Shown in pieces: positions 51,863 through 62,734 of a stretch of DNA of 64,000 bases. The translations under genes were made by a program, and so were the position numbers. The notes under the pieces were generated by a model. The model saw only the letters and a program-made list of their open reading frames with translations, was not told the DNA's origin and ran no database searches. How positions within the stretch are numbered: the stretch's first letter is position 1; every line of letters begins with the position of its first letter. The stretch lies in the NCBI GenBank assembly GCA_027924645.1, contig BSBN01000047.1:2542001-2606000 (forward strand), in the 5' to 3' direction. This stretch comes from Cunninghamia lanceolata. Its lineage: Eukaryota; Streptophyta; Pinopsida; Cupressales; Cupressaceae.

Positions 51863-52430
51863 GCTCTTGTGGGGAGGCAATGTTGAAGGCGGAGCGACGG
51901 TCAAGGATGTTTATGAGCAAGTTTTCAATAAAAACCAAGTGTCTCAGTACAGCTTTATGGCAAAAATTTGGAATCATCGAGGCCTTCAAAAAGCCAATGC
52001 TTTTCTTTGGATCACTTGCAAGGGGAGGGCGCTAACATGGGACATATTAACCAAGCTGGGAAAACAGGGCCCTTCCCGTTGTGTGATGTGCAAACAGGAT
52101 CAGGAAGACAACCCTCACTTATTCCTTCATTGTGACTTCGTCTGGGAGTTATGGAGTCGCTTCATCCACAGGTGGGATTTTAATTGGGCCATTCCTAAGA
52201 AAATGGTGGATGTGTTGGAGGAGTGGAGAAGCAAGTGCAAAAGTCCCAGCTTAAAGCTTATTTGGGGGGTTCTCCCAGCCCTTTTGGTATGGAATATTTG
52301 GCTTGAGCGAAATAGAAGGGTGTTTCAAGATAAGGAAAAATCTCTTGGCTTGGTCTGGGATGGGATTGAGAGTGCGGTGGGAGAGAGGAGCTTCTCATCA
52401 AAAGGAAGACTGGTCAATTCGCCCAGATGA
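51863..52430 (+). pseudogene. LINE B zinc-binding (zf-RVT) domain
   Basis: W-G-G-N-V-E-G-G-A-T-V-K-D-V-Y opens the domain. Later come L-W-I-T-C-K-G-R-A-L-T, then C-V-M-C-K-Q-D-Q-E-D-N-P-H-L-F-L-H-C with C-x-x-C and H-x4-C zinc ligands. The frame is open to a stop at 52428. Confidence 0.88.
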
Positions 52431-53000
52431 GGCTTGGTGGGCTGATGCTTGGCCTTGTTTTAGTTGGCTGGGGAACCTAAATCAAGGAGGCTTGGGTCAG
52501 GTTAGAGAGGAGGTTAGGTGGGATCCTCCAGAGATGCGTTGGGTGAAATTAAATTTTGATGAGGCTGCTAGAGGTAACCCCGCAAAGGCAAGTGGAGGGG
52601 GGGTTTTTAGAGACCACAAAGGCCAACCTCTTGGTTTCTATGCCTTGGATGCTGATATTGACTCAAACAATCAGGAGGAGGCCATATCTTTTTGGAAAGG
52701 CTTGGAAGTGGCAAGATAGCAGGGTTGGGAGAAAATATGTGTTGAGGGGGACTCAAGGATCATTGTTGACTTGGTAAGGGGAGGTCAGGCAAGGAACTGG
52801 CGCTTGGAGTAGGTAATGAATATGATTCAAAGTATGGTCAGGTCTTTCAGTTGTTTCTCTATTTCTCATATCAGAAGGCAAGGCAATAAGGTAGCAGATT
52901 GGGCGGCAAATTATGGTATTGATCTGGCTACTAGAGGATCCTTCTCAGGTTGGGAATGGAATGAGGTGGTGCCCCAAGAAATGGTACCCATTTTATAGGA
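52431..53000 (+). pseudogene. LINE B RNase H domain
   Basis: W-V-K-L-N-F-D-E-A-A-R-G-N-P-A-K-A-S-G-G-G is the first RNase H strand with its catalytic D. E-E-A-I-S-F-W-K-G-L supplies the E. C-V-E-G-D-S-R-I-I-V-D-L supplies the next D. H-I-R-R-Q-G-N-K-V-A-D-W-A-A-N ends the domain. Stops at 52717 and 52810 break it. All acidic active-site residues remain readable across frames. Confidence 0.85.
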
Positions 53001-54062
53001 GGATATCAAAGCCCATCCCGCCAATAATGGGTTAGCACGATAATCAGAGTCATTATGAGAGAGCGAGGCATTTAGGCCCGAGTGTGAGAAGGGATAGTTG
53101 ACAGACTTCAATGTAATTAGTAATGATGAGGCAGCTTGTGTATTGAGGAAGGCAAGATGCCTTTTTTCTTATGTCATCCCCTAATTTTCTCTAGATCTTT
53201 CTCTGGTTTCTCTTTTCAAACAATGTTGTTCTTCATGGAAAGTGCTATGGGCAACAAAGATGGAGAAAATTCCAAAGGCAAACGCCCGATAAGTGTCCCA
53301 CCGAGGAAGTAGATTCCCAGAGTTGGAGTTAGCTCCAGCATTGGGGGGAGAATGAAACAGAGGTATTCCCCCCAAAAGAGGATTAAGAAACTTTCAGGTG
53401 AGGAGGCTATGGCCTGTTTTATGAAGGACTTAAAAAAGGAAATAAAGAATCCAATTCTGAAGGAGTGGTTGTATTAGCTTTTGAAGGTAGCGAAAGAGGT
53501 CGACAGGAAGGAAGGAGTGAATGTGTGAGAGGCAATGGCCAATTTGTTGTTGGATCCCAGGACATCCAGGGGACGGTCGAACGTCTTTGGTGTGGCCCAA
53601 TCATTGGTGGTGGCAACGCTACTCTCAATAGCAGCAGTGTCAATCCTCACCCATGAGGATTTGCTAGAGAATGCAGGTGAGACAGCGGAATTCCATGAAT
53701 TTGAGTTGGGCCATATGCATGATATTCTTCAAGGAGTCTTGGACACACGGAATATGATCAAAGAGATGGTTGTGAAAATGGGTTGTTGTTGTGCCGGCCC
53801 AGGAGCATCCTGTGTATACTTGTGCTTGTGATGAGGAGGGGGTGGTAGTTCTAGATGGAAAATGAGATAAGTTTGATATTATGAGTAGTTTTTTTGTTGT
53901 TTAAAGTTGATAGAAATAGTGATTAGGGTGGGGCTGCTGTAATTTGTCCCCCCTGATACTTGTCTGTTAATACTTACAATGGTTAAAGACTTTGTGGGCT
54001 CGGCCCCTTTTTTTATGGGTCCCTAGTCCCTAACCAGGGTATACTATATCAAAAAAAGAAAA
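53001..54062 (+). other. LINE B 3' region
   Basis: It contains moderately open frames at 53235-53470 and 53535-53831, with a charged, K-rich and then hydrophobic character that I do not recognise. It ends in GGGCTCGGCCCC, a TTTTTTTATGG stretch and an A-rich tail. Confidence 0.5.
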
Positions 54063-55829
54063 TTATATAAGAAATATTAAATAAAATTTACAAATGGTTT
54101 TAATGTATCCATATTAAGCTATTTCAAATAATGTATGCATTCCATTCTTTCTATTTTTTATAACTCTGAGGCCCTTATCCTTCATTGCAAAGAGATTGGA
54201 ATGAATATAAACTAGTATATTTATATTTAAAAAAATATCTATAGCATGCCGAGAAATTTGTTTTTTGTTTTTTGGTTTTAATTTTAATTTTTTTTATAAA
54301 TTAAGTGTTTCATTTCCCTTTAAATATATATATTTTTGAGAGTTTGTTGTGCGATTCATTATGATCCACTACCACTATGCATTGAATTTTTATTTGATTT
54401 GATTTTAATTATTTGTTATTTTTTGGATTATTTTGGATTTTTGTTTACTAGTTAATGATCTTTCAAGTGTAGAATGCCTCTCGGCGTAAATATTCTATAT
54501 TCTATTAAAAAAAAATTAAGAGTATTAAGAACTTCTAAAAATATATATAAAAAACTTCTTAAAAAAATCTAAAAATTTGGGATTTTTTTAAATAATATTT
54601 TCATATTAATTATTTTTTCTACAGTTTTAATAATAAATTACATGTATGTTAATATAGTTAAATATTTATTTTTATTGTATTTTACAATTAAAATATTTAA
54701 ATACAGCTATATATACAACTCTCAAATTTAAGCCTTGGCAATAGGTAGTATGGGTTCCAAACAAATAAATTTTTAATTGAAGCTTCAATTTTCAAATTTA
54801 AATGATTAAATTTGATGCCTATGTCATATTTATCATATTTGCTTTAAAATAGAATGGTTTTTTTAATGAGAAATAGTGCAATTTATATTAAAATTATAAA
54901 AATATTATTTACAATTCACATTAAAGATGGGTGGAATGGAATTACATCCTCAAAAGTCAATATCAAAGGCCAAAAATAAAAGAAGCAATCACACCACCAT
55001 GCAGTAAGAGATATGCTAGTGGGAGGAGGAGGAGGAAGATCATTATCAGGGGGTTTACCCCAGCAATCCAGGAGATCGTGGCCATCAGGAATAGGCTCCC
55101 AACTCATGATGGTGTCTTGTTTGTCCTTTTCTTCTTCTTGATCAACAAGGTCTATACAAACAAGGGAAATAACAAGGTCCGTCAGAGGGAACTTCCCACT
55201 ATCATACCAATTGGGGAAGCCACAATCACACTAATAGGCATAAGACTAACCATGTGGTGGGGGAGACTAGCTACAACATTGATGTTGAGGGAATTCATGA
55301 CACCCATGAGAGCCAAATCTTGAGCGTACATTGTAGCTATGACCATGACAATACTCGTGTGGAGGAGAAGCATCCCTACCAGTAAGAGAAGGTGACACAT
55401 GACTGGCATTACATGGGGCATTGACCTAATGCTCAATAAGTGTTTGCAAGTGCAAGACCTCCAAAGCAATTAAAATTTTAGAAAGATTATGTAATATGAA
55501 AGAGGAGATTTTGGTCAAACAGTCAAATTTTATAAAGGATTATAGTTGTGTGTATATTTAGTCTTTGATATTTTATTTTTTAAAGTATGCCTTATCATTT
55601 GAAAGGCAACTTTGAATGAATAGGCATTAAAAAAATTGTTTGACACATAAGGTTCATCATTAAATTTAAGCCTTAATAGGGTTATAAATCTTGAAATGGT
55701 ATGAGATAATTTCCTTGTAGAATGTTTGAAACACAAATCCCATACACTAAATCAATATATTGAATTCTCCAAGATTATGTCTTCTATAAAGGTCACCCAA
55801 AACTTGTTCTTTATTTTGTCTAGCATGTA
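54063..55829. other. AT-rich intergenic stretch, no recognised gene
   Basis: Runs of A and T dominate up to 54910. At 54916-55470 frames on both strands are open but match nothing I know. I would not call a gene. Confidence 0.5.
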
Positions 55830-56300
55830 TGTCACAACTAGTGAGTTATATGTGATATTTTACCCACTTTCCAATACTTTGTCCTATATTATATGAACTA
55901 ACAAGTTAAATGTGGTATTTTACCCATTTTCCAATATATTGTCCTATATTGTACAAATAGTCAAATTGTATGTGTTATTTTACCCATTTTCTAATACTTT
56001 GTTGTGTCTTATAGAGATCAATGAGTTGTGTGGGGGATTTTACTCACTTTTCAATATTTTGAAATGACTTATAGAGATTTAGCAAGTTATATGTAGTATT
56101 TTAACCACTTTCTAGCACCTGGCCACATATCTTGTAAGGATTTGAACCTAAGCATCATATGCATCTCTTAAGTAATATTCTTTTAATGCAAATCACTTGA
56201 AACTTGCAATTCATCTTTCCTAGTGGAGTATGCCACATCTAGCAGGTTATATATGGTATTTTAGCCACTTTCTAATGTAATGTCATGTCTTGTACGGCTT
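55830..56300. repeat. 61-bp tandem repeat, five adjacent copies and one outlier
   Basis: GTATTTTACCCACTTTCCAA recurs near 55853, 55915, 55975, 56035 and 56096 with a period of about 61 bases, and again near 56255. Between copies lie CTTATAGAGAT and GTGAGTTATATG words. Confidence 0.88.
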
Positions 56301-57449
56301 TGAACCTAGGGCTCTACATGCACCTAGATGTTTTTATTTGTTATACCATATTTGTGTCTATTGACAATCTTAGACCTCTATTGATGTTTTTTTTATTTAT
56401 GTATGTTGATGTTTTTTATTTGCAACCATTAATGTGTACCATCACCTTTAGAGTGTCATATTGTTTAATTATTTGACCCATGCACACTAGTGTGACACCA
56501 ACTTTGTCTTCATTTAAACTAGTCCATGCTATCATTATTGTGTCCATCCCTTGAGTGTTTCACATATTTGTTTCACTCTCTTCTTCCTTTTTATTTTTAG
56601 AGCATATAATTATATCATTATTGGTGGTTGTGTGACTATGGCAGAGATTACATGACTTGCCTAATAGTCACATCACTACCCAGAGTAATCATCTCCTACA
56701 AACTAGCATGAATGATTCAATCTACTCAAAGGAAGAATGAAAAAAAAAACAAGAATAGGAAACCAAAGATCATGGATGACTCCACAAGGTTGTTCACTTC
56801 TTCATCCCTTTAAACTAACACTAGTGGCATTCCCTCTTGGGTTTATAAATACATGTGTTGGATATCACAAGGGAATGAAAAGTTGAGTTTGCAATCTATC
56901 CCCTAGTATTATTGAAATCATACAACCCTATGTAATTGTCATACTTTCTATTTCATTACATTATTCATTTTATTGATTTAAACAATTGGCTCTAAAGTCA
57001 ACGATACTATTGGGGTCATAGTGTTCCAAACTCATTGAAGTGGCAAAGAGGGGCTAAGAGAGTGAATTCGTGAACATACAAATAAAAATGGGTTGTGATA
57101 ATAGTTGAGGATGATCAACGATAGAATGGGACATTTTTGGAAAGTCTTTGATGAAAGTTGCACACCACAAAATAACCCAAAAAGTTACTTTGGTGTATGT
57201 CACTTGCAACAAGGGGTGAATGTGTTGTTCACCATGACAAACTTGTTGACAATCAATGAACTCATACTAGCAAAACTAACAAACTCATTATGATGCAAAT
57301 GGTGACTAGAAATTATGGAGACTTTAAGCATTTGATCTTCCATTTGGTTAATTAGTTTTCCATCTTCTTGAGATTGTGAGGTTATAGGAAGGTTATATGT
57401 TGCTTTTCTACATTGGGGAAGGGGTTATCTCTCATTCTACAGTGGTTGT
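56301..57449. other. Stretch without recognised gene
   Basis: The DNA is T-rich and then mixed. A 62-codon frame at 57105-57293 is unassigned. The words GGCTCTAAAGTCAACGA near 56990 resemble the internal start of a retroelement, but no LTR end is attached. Confidence 0.45.
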
Positions 57450-58740
57450 TGTGGACACCTAAAATTGTCCATGTCTTACAACACCACCTTGTCAATACAT
57501 TACTTAAGACATCTTATGACATTTTGTCCTAGGTCCCTTTCATGATCTCTCCATCACCTAATTAGTTAAATAAATCTTATTTATTTAACTAATCCAATCC
57601 TAATCCCATTTTAATCCAATTTATCCCACTAGCCAATTAATTAAATAAATCCTATTTATTTAATCAATTTCCCACCTTTCCTCTAATTTAAATAAATAAA
57701 ATATTTATTTATATTAGCCCTCTCCCATTTTCCAATTAATTTAAATAAAATATTTAAATTAGTCCATGCCTTTCACCTCATTCCAACACATGTCCCATAC
57801 TACATTTTTCATTTTAAGCTTTTCACATGACCAACTATTTTAAATAAAATATTATTTAAATTAGGTCAACCCTATTCTTATCCGCACACTTGTCACATGA
57901 CTACAACTCCTTGTGGAGTGGGAAACCCTATTCAATCCCAATCATCCACATCATTCAAATCAACTTTCAATCTTAGCCATCAATCCAAATCACTCCTCTC
58001 CTATAAATCAAGCTTCACCTAAGCCATTTAGGGAATCAATCTTCAAGTAACATTATGATGTCGAAATGATTCTAGATCCTCTCTTCATTCATCTTCTATC
58101 TATTGTTATGCTATTGAAATGAGCAATTGACATTCATCCAAGAATCACAATCTTCAATATTTTGCATCCTATGCAAAATGGAGAAGGGCAATGGAGGAGA
58201 GCCAATCTTAGCATAGAGATTTAGATTTGGTTACTTTATCCTTTGAATTTCTATGTTTATCTTGTACTCCATTGTTTATTTCGGGTTTTATGATTGTTGT
58301 TAGTGATTTATCCTTGATTTTCCCTAGCTTACAATTGAAACCCATCTTCGTGACTTTTGCAAGTGTGAATTCAAGTCTAAGTGAGATGAGAGTGTGTTGC
58401 GAGTGTAATATCAACTCTAAAATTGTTGTGCAATCTTATTGATGTCATTCGGGCATTGTAAACATGTGTATTTACTATCCAAAGCTTGAATTTTTTGCCC
58501 CATGTTGAGTTTTATCTAGGGTAAACTATAATGTGTTTTCAATTTGTGTTTGTTTCCATCTATTATTTTTGCTAATATTTGAGAAGATCTCCATATTTAT
58601 TAGATTTGTACATGTAATTGTTAGCATGACATCCATATTAAGTGGTTATAGTGCATTTTTAGGGCTTTGTTGGAGTTCTTTTCATTAAGCATATGTTTAC
58701 AAATAGCAGAGAGAGGTGTGATCTCCCTATTTATAAATCA
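57450..58740 (+). mobile_element. Gypsy 5' LTR
   Basis: It is 1291 bases. The start TGTGGACACCTAAAATTG is mirrored by the inverted relative ending at 62720. The boundaries rest on the TG start and the adjacent primer-binding site. Confidence 0.7.
58000..58009 (+). promoter_or_regulatory. TATA box in the Gypsy LTR
   Basis: CCTATAAATCA lies mid-LTR after a C-rich stretch, the usual LTR promoter position. Confidence 0.45.
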
Positions 58741-58742
58741 AG

Positions 58743-58757
58743 TGGTATTAAAGCAAG
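58743..58757 (+). promoter_or_regulatory. Gypsy primer-binding site
   Basis: TGGTATTAAAGCAAG follows the LTR end, a variant of TGGTATCAGAGC. Confidence 0.65.
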
Positions 58758-58889
58758 TTTTTATAATTTGTACTTGTGGTTTTTGTGACCAAATAGGCTT
58801 ATGCTCAAAACCAAATTGAGTGGGAAAGAAAGCTTAGTGCCTTTTGATCCTAGATTTAAATCAAGAGAGTGGGTAAGAACAACAAGAAT

Positions 58890-59760
58890 GGAAAGAAAAG
58901 ATGATGGAGAAACTAGATTCTAGAGATTGGAAGAAGATGTGGCCAAGATATACATTGTTGACGAGAAGCTTAATAGGCTAGGAAGCATGATGTTTGCCTT
59001 GATATCTAAAACGAGCATTCTAAAAGAGTGCCAAGAAGAATGTGAAACTAAAAAAGTGGGTGTAGAGCAAGGGGAGTCTTCTGAATTAGGGAAATTCTTC
59101 AATGTCAAGGCCAGGATTGATATCCAACCATGTGATGGAGAGATTAGTGTTGAAAAATTAGACCATTGGATGTCCCAAATGAAAGTGAATTTTAGTTTTT
59201 ATTGACTTCCTTTGCAACAACAAATCTCTTTTGCAAGATTGAAACTTGTTGGGCATGCTCTTGTTTGTAATGATAGTTATGCTCACTCCTTGGAGATTTA
59301 AAAAGTTTGAATCGTATCTACATGGGACAAATTCAAAGTGTTATTAAGGAAATAATTCTGCCCAATTTGCCATGAAGAAGAAAGAGATATGCAATGTCAT
59401 CATTTAAAGATAAGTGAATTTAGAAAAATGATTGTTCATCTTGGGAAGGACATTATGGACCATGGGGTGTTGGTAAAGTATGTGGGATTTTTGTTTGATC
59501 ACCTACAAAGAGTGGTTCTTGTGGTAAAATCCCAAAACATAGATGAGGCATGTATCCAAGCACACTACCTTGAACTAGATAAGCAAGGGGTCTCTTCTAA
59601 TAAGTACGAGGGTAGTGAATGATAGCATGGTGGCGAGAAGAACAAAGATGGTAAGGGAAAAAAGAATGCTACAACTCTAATAAAAATCCAAGGGTAAAGG
59701 TAAGATCATATATCATTATATTCATTGTGGCAAAGATGGGCACGTAGATGAAAAACATTA
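58890..59760 (+). pseudogene. Gypsy gag, copy 1
   Basis: I-D-I-Q-P-C-D-G-E-I and L-D-H-W-M-S-Q-M, then I-S-F-A-R-L-K-L-V-G-H-A-L, F-R-K-M-I-V-H-L-G and V-D-E/I-D-E-A-C-I-Q-A-H-Y-L-E match plant Gypsy gag in order. An E- and K-rich start precedes them. Several stops break the frame. Confidence 0.82.
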
Positions 59761-60300
59761 GAAATTGCATCTAGAGTTAGCTCCTTCTTGGATGAAGATA
59801 GGTAAGAATAAGCATACCATCTACATGGAAAATTCATGGAAATTAACAGTGACTTTGATGAGATTGAGAATCTATTAGGTGCTACACTCAAAAATGGAGT
59901 TTCAAAAGTTGGTGATAGCTCTCATAGCAATGAAGAGTTCACCTAATTATTTCAAGAAAAGATATAATTGAAAGGTAAGATGATATGGAAATCAGATCCT
60001 AATTACAATCAAGAGGTAATTTTTAATCCAATTTGATTGAGGAGTTAAATTCAAGCCAAATTTCATATTGGAGAGTCATCTTTGTTAGTTGGGCACATTG
60101 AGGAGGTGTGTACAAGATTATTGATGACTCAAGATGATATAAAGCATCTTAAGGATGAAGATGACTATGTGCACAACTTTTAAAAATAGGGATTTTTGCT
60201 CAAATTGGTAGGCTCACCCGAGAAAATGCCACAAGAAAAACTAGTGAATGTGGATAGTTTTGACGTGGCAAGAAAACTAAAAAAAATATCAATACATTTC

Positions 60301-61160
60301 AACTTTTAAAGGCCAAAGTTTTTTATTTCTATTACATGGGAGGCTCAAGCATCTACGTAGAGAGTTTTACAATCTATTTTGGATGTTGGTACTCTTATTT
60401 TACCTTCAAAAAAAGAGGAGTTATGCAAGTTTGTCCATTATTGGGACAAGGCTTGAGGTAGAGTGGCTTGTGGATGGATGGAATCACTCTTGTCACTTTG
60501 TGAATAGTAGTAAAGGTTAATTATAGATCAACATATATTCGTATTCATTGTAATTAACTAGTTATAATGGATTGTGGAGAGTAATTGGAGTTTTCCCTCT
60601 TTTGGGGTTTCTCTAGACCAAATCTTGCATCACAATCATTGTTTTGTTTCATTTTATGATTCCTATTGCTTTGGATTTGGTACTATATTTCTCATATTTC
60701 ACTCATTTGAAGGTTGTTTGAGTAGCTGACATTAGAGAATCATAATTAGTGAGTTTTTTTTGGAATATCTAGAGTAGCTTACATATTAAATTGGAGTTTG
60801 GAAACATTGTAGATGGTAGTAAATCACATTTTATCGGGATTATAATGGTATGCCAATTATACGGGTGACAACAAAGATCTTAGAGAATTCCATCCTAAAA
60901 ATTGGAACCTGAAGGTGGAATCAAGCACAAAGAAGGATGGCACATGAGGGTGGAAGAGATATGATTGAGGGTGAGGAGATATTTGGAAAATTAGAGGCAA
61001 ATGTTGTTATTTCCTATCTTATGGGGAAAATGAGCATGTTTTAAGTGTATTAATGGTCATAACGTAGAAATTGGGCATTTAAGAAACCCCGAAAGTGGAA
61101 GAAGAGAGTCCAAGATTGCATACAAGCATTGAAAGACCTCAAATAACAAAAACCCATTCT
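60301..61160. other. Degenerate internal retroelement sequence
   Basis: No domain is recognisable. A small piece (61000-61160) looks like the charged lead-in of the next gag. Confidence 0.4.
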
Positions 61161-61169
61161 CGTTCAAAG

Positions 61170-61920
61170 CTAAGATAAGGTAGAGATTCAACCGTTTGAT
61201 AGAGAAGTGAATGTGGAAAGGTTGGATCAACAAATCTCTTAAATAGAGGTATATTTTAGTTTACATAAAATAAATTCCTCTCAATAGATTTATTTTACTT
61301 GTCTAAAGCTATCTAGACATGCATTGACATGGTATGAAACCCATGTATCTTCCTTGCAATTGAGGAAAGTCTCACCCATTTCAAAATGGGAAGATTTCAA
61401 AGAGTTGTTGAAGAACTAATTTTGCCCCATATGCCATGAAAAGGATAGAGCTATTTAGTGGCATTATTTCTGAAAACATTAAGGACAAAGTGTCCAAGAA
61501 TATACCATTGAAATCTTGAAATAATGTAGTTCAACTGGGAAGAGATGTGATGAAAAGAATTGTCAATTTATTTGTTGAAGGTTTATTTAGGCATCTCTAT
61601 AGGGTAGTATTAATGGTGAAACCTCAAAGTCTTAATGAGGCAAATACACATGCCCGTTATTTGGAGATGGATAAAAATAAATCTTGTACATTCAAGGAAA
61701 AACAAGAGGGTAAGAAAAAGGGTAGCAAGGAAGGGATTCACAAAAGGAGAAAAATGAATGGAAGGGCAAGAAGTCTACTAATACTGTAGTGAAAAATAGT
61801 GATAAATGCAAGGAAAATGCTATTACAAACATTGGGACAAGGAGGGCCACCACGAAGATGCTTGCTAGAAATTACACCTAGAGTTACACTTGTTCAAGAA
61901 ATTTAAAAATAATAAAGGTG
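61170..61920 (+). pseudogene. Gypsy gag, copy 2
   Basis: P-F-D-R-E-V-N-V-E-R-L-D-Q, L-K-L-S-R-H-A-L-T-W-Y-E, W-E-D-F-K-E-L-L-K and N-E-A-N-T-H-A-R-Y-L-E-M repeat the order of copy 1 in a more decayed form. It comes from a second related element or a duplicated gag. Confidence 0.75.
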
Positions 61921-61982
61921 TTACAACTTCACAAAAGGTAAAGGAGATTGAGTGTACTTTGGACACATGTGATTGAATATCA

Positions 61983-62720
61983 TGTACAACACTTTCAATA
62001 AATACAATACTTTCACAAAAGATAATGCAATAAATACAGTACTTTCACCTTAAATCACTCTTACTCCTCCTAGAGTGGAAGTAGATTGTGTCCTTGTTCT
62101 ACTTGATATGCTCTCTCGATATGATGATATTTGCTCAAATTTGGATTGCTCAATAAACCAAAATAATCTTCCCCCTTTTGAGAAATTATGGATCTCTTCA
62201 TTAGTCTCTTCATTCAACTCTTCATTAGTTCAAATGAGTAGAATGGGAGGGATATTTATATGATCTTAGGATGATAGGATGGATGTATAGGATTAGATTA
62301 GAGATGAATGGTTGAGATTTGATGAGACATGGATCAACACGTGGATCAAAGATGAGTGGTTGTGATTAAGTGTGAATGGATGGATGAGATTAAGTGAGAG
62401 GACATTATGGGAAGGATAGGACCTATCCTCATGTAGTCGAATATGAGTGAAATGAAGAGTGTAGAGGGAGCTAGTTATTTTTAGATTTTTGTGCAAGGTA
62501 GGTAGAGAATAATTAATTATTTATATATTTTTTAATTAATTATAGGATGGGAGTGATGTAGGAAAAATAAATTTAATTAGAGAGAAAATTGGACATAATT
62601 AATTAAATAAATATAATTTATTTAATTAACTAGACATAGAAGGGTCCCAGGATGAAAGTGTCACAAGATGGTGATGTTAGTAATATTGTAAAGGCAAGGT
62701 CAATTTTAGGTGTATACATT
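61983..62720 (-). mobile_element. 3' LTR of a minus-strand Gypsy element
   Basis: Read on the minus strand it begins TGTATACACCTAAAATTGAC at 62720, closely like the LTR at 57450. It is AT-rich with AATTAATTAAATAAAT words. The far end (TGTACAACA at 61983) is a guess based on the terminal CA. Confidence 0.55.
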
Positions 62721-62734
62721 TTGCCCCTCTTTGA
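62721..62734 (-). promoter_or_regulatory. Polypurine tract of the minus-strand Gypsy element
   Basis: On the minus strand AAAGAGGGGCAAAA directly precedes the LTR start, as expected. Confidence 0.65.

Larger units (their letters stand above)
50704..54075 (+). mobile_element. LINE B, 5'-truncated, with RNase H domain
   Basis: The element runs from about 50716 to an A-rich end (CAAAAAAAGAAA) at about 54062, between near-identical flanks TTATATGAGAAA and TTATATAAGAAA. It contains the end of the polymerase, a zinc motif, an RNase H domain and a long 3' region. It lies head to head with HisRS, about 400 bases upstream of its start codon. A 509-base LTR-like insert splits it. Confidence 0.82.
57450..60300 (+). 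mobile_element. Degenerate Gypsy element: 5' LTR, primer site and gag
   Basis: The LTR runs from TGTGGACACCTAAAATTG (57450) to ATTTATAAATCA (58740). A primer-binding site follows, then gag and a degenerate zinc knuckle (C-G-K-D-G-H near 59735). No polymerase is recognisable before the next gag copy at about 61170. The LTR contains several inverted TTAAATAAAT / ATTTATTTAA words and a TATA box. Confidence 0.75.

Noticed and set aside
54916..55469. Protein-coding gene on either strand
   Set aside because: Both strands are open, neither shows a domain, splice context or start context, and the region is AT-rich and repetitive.
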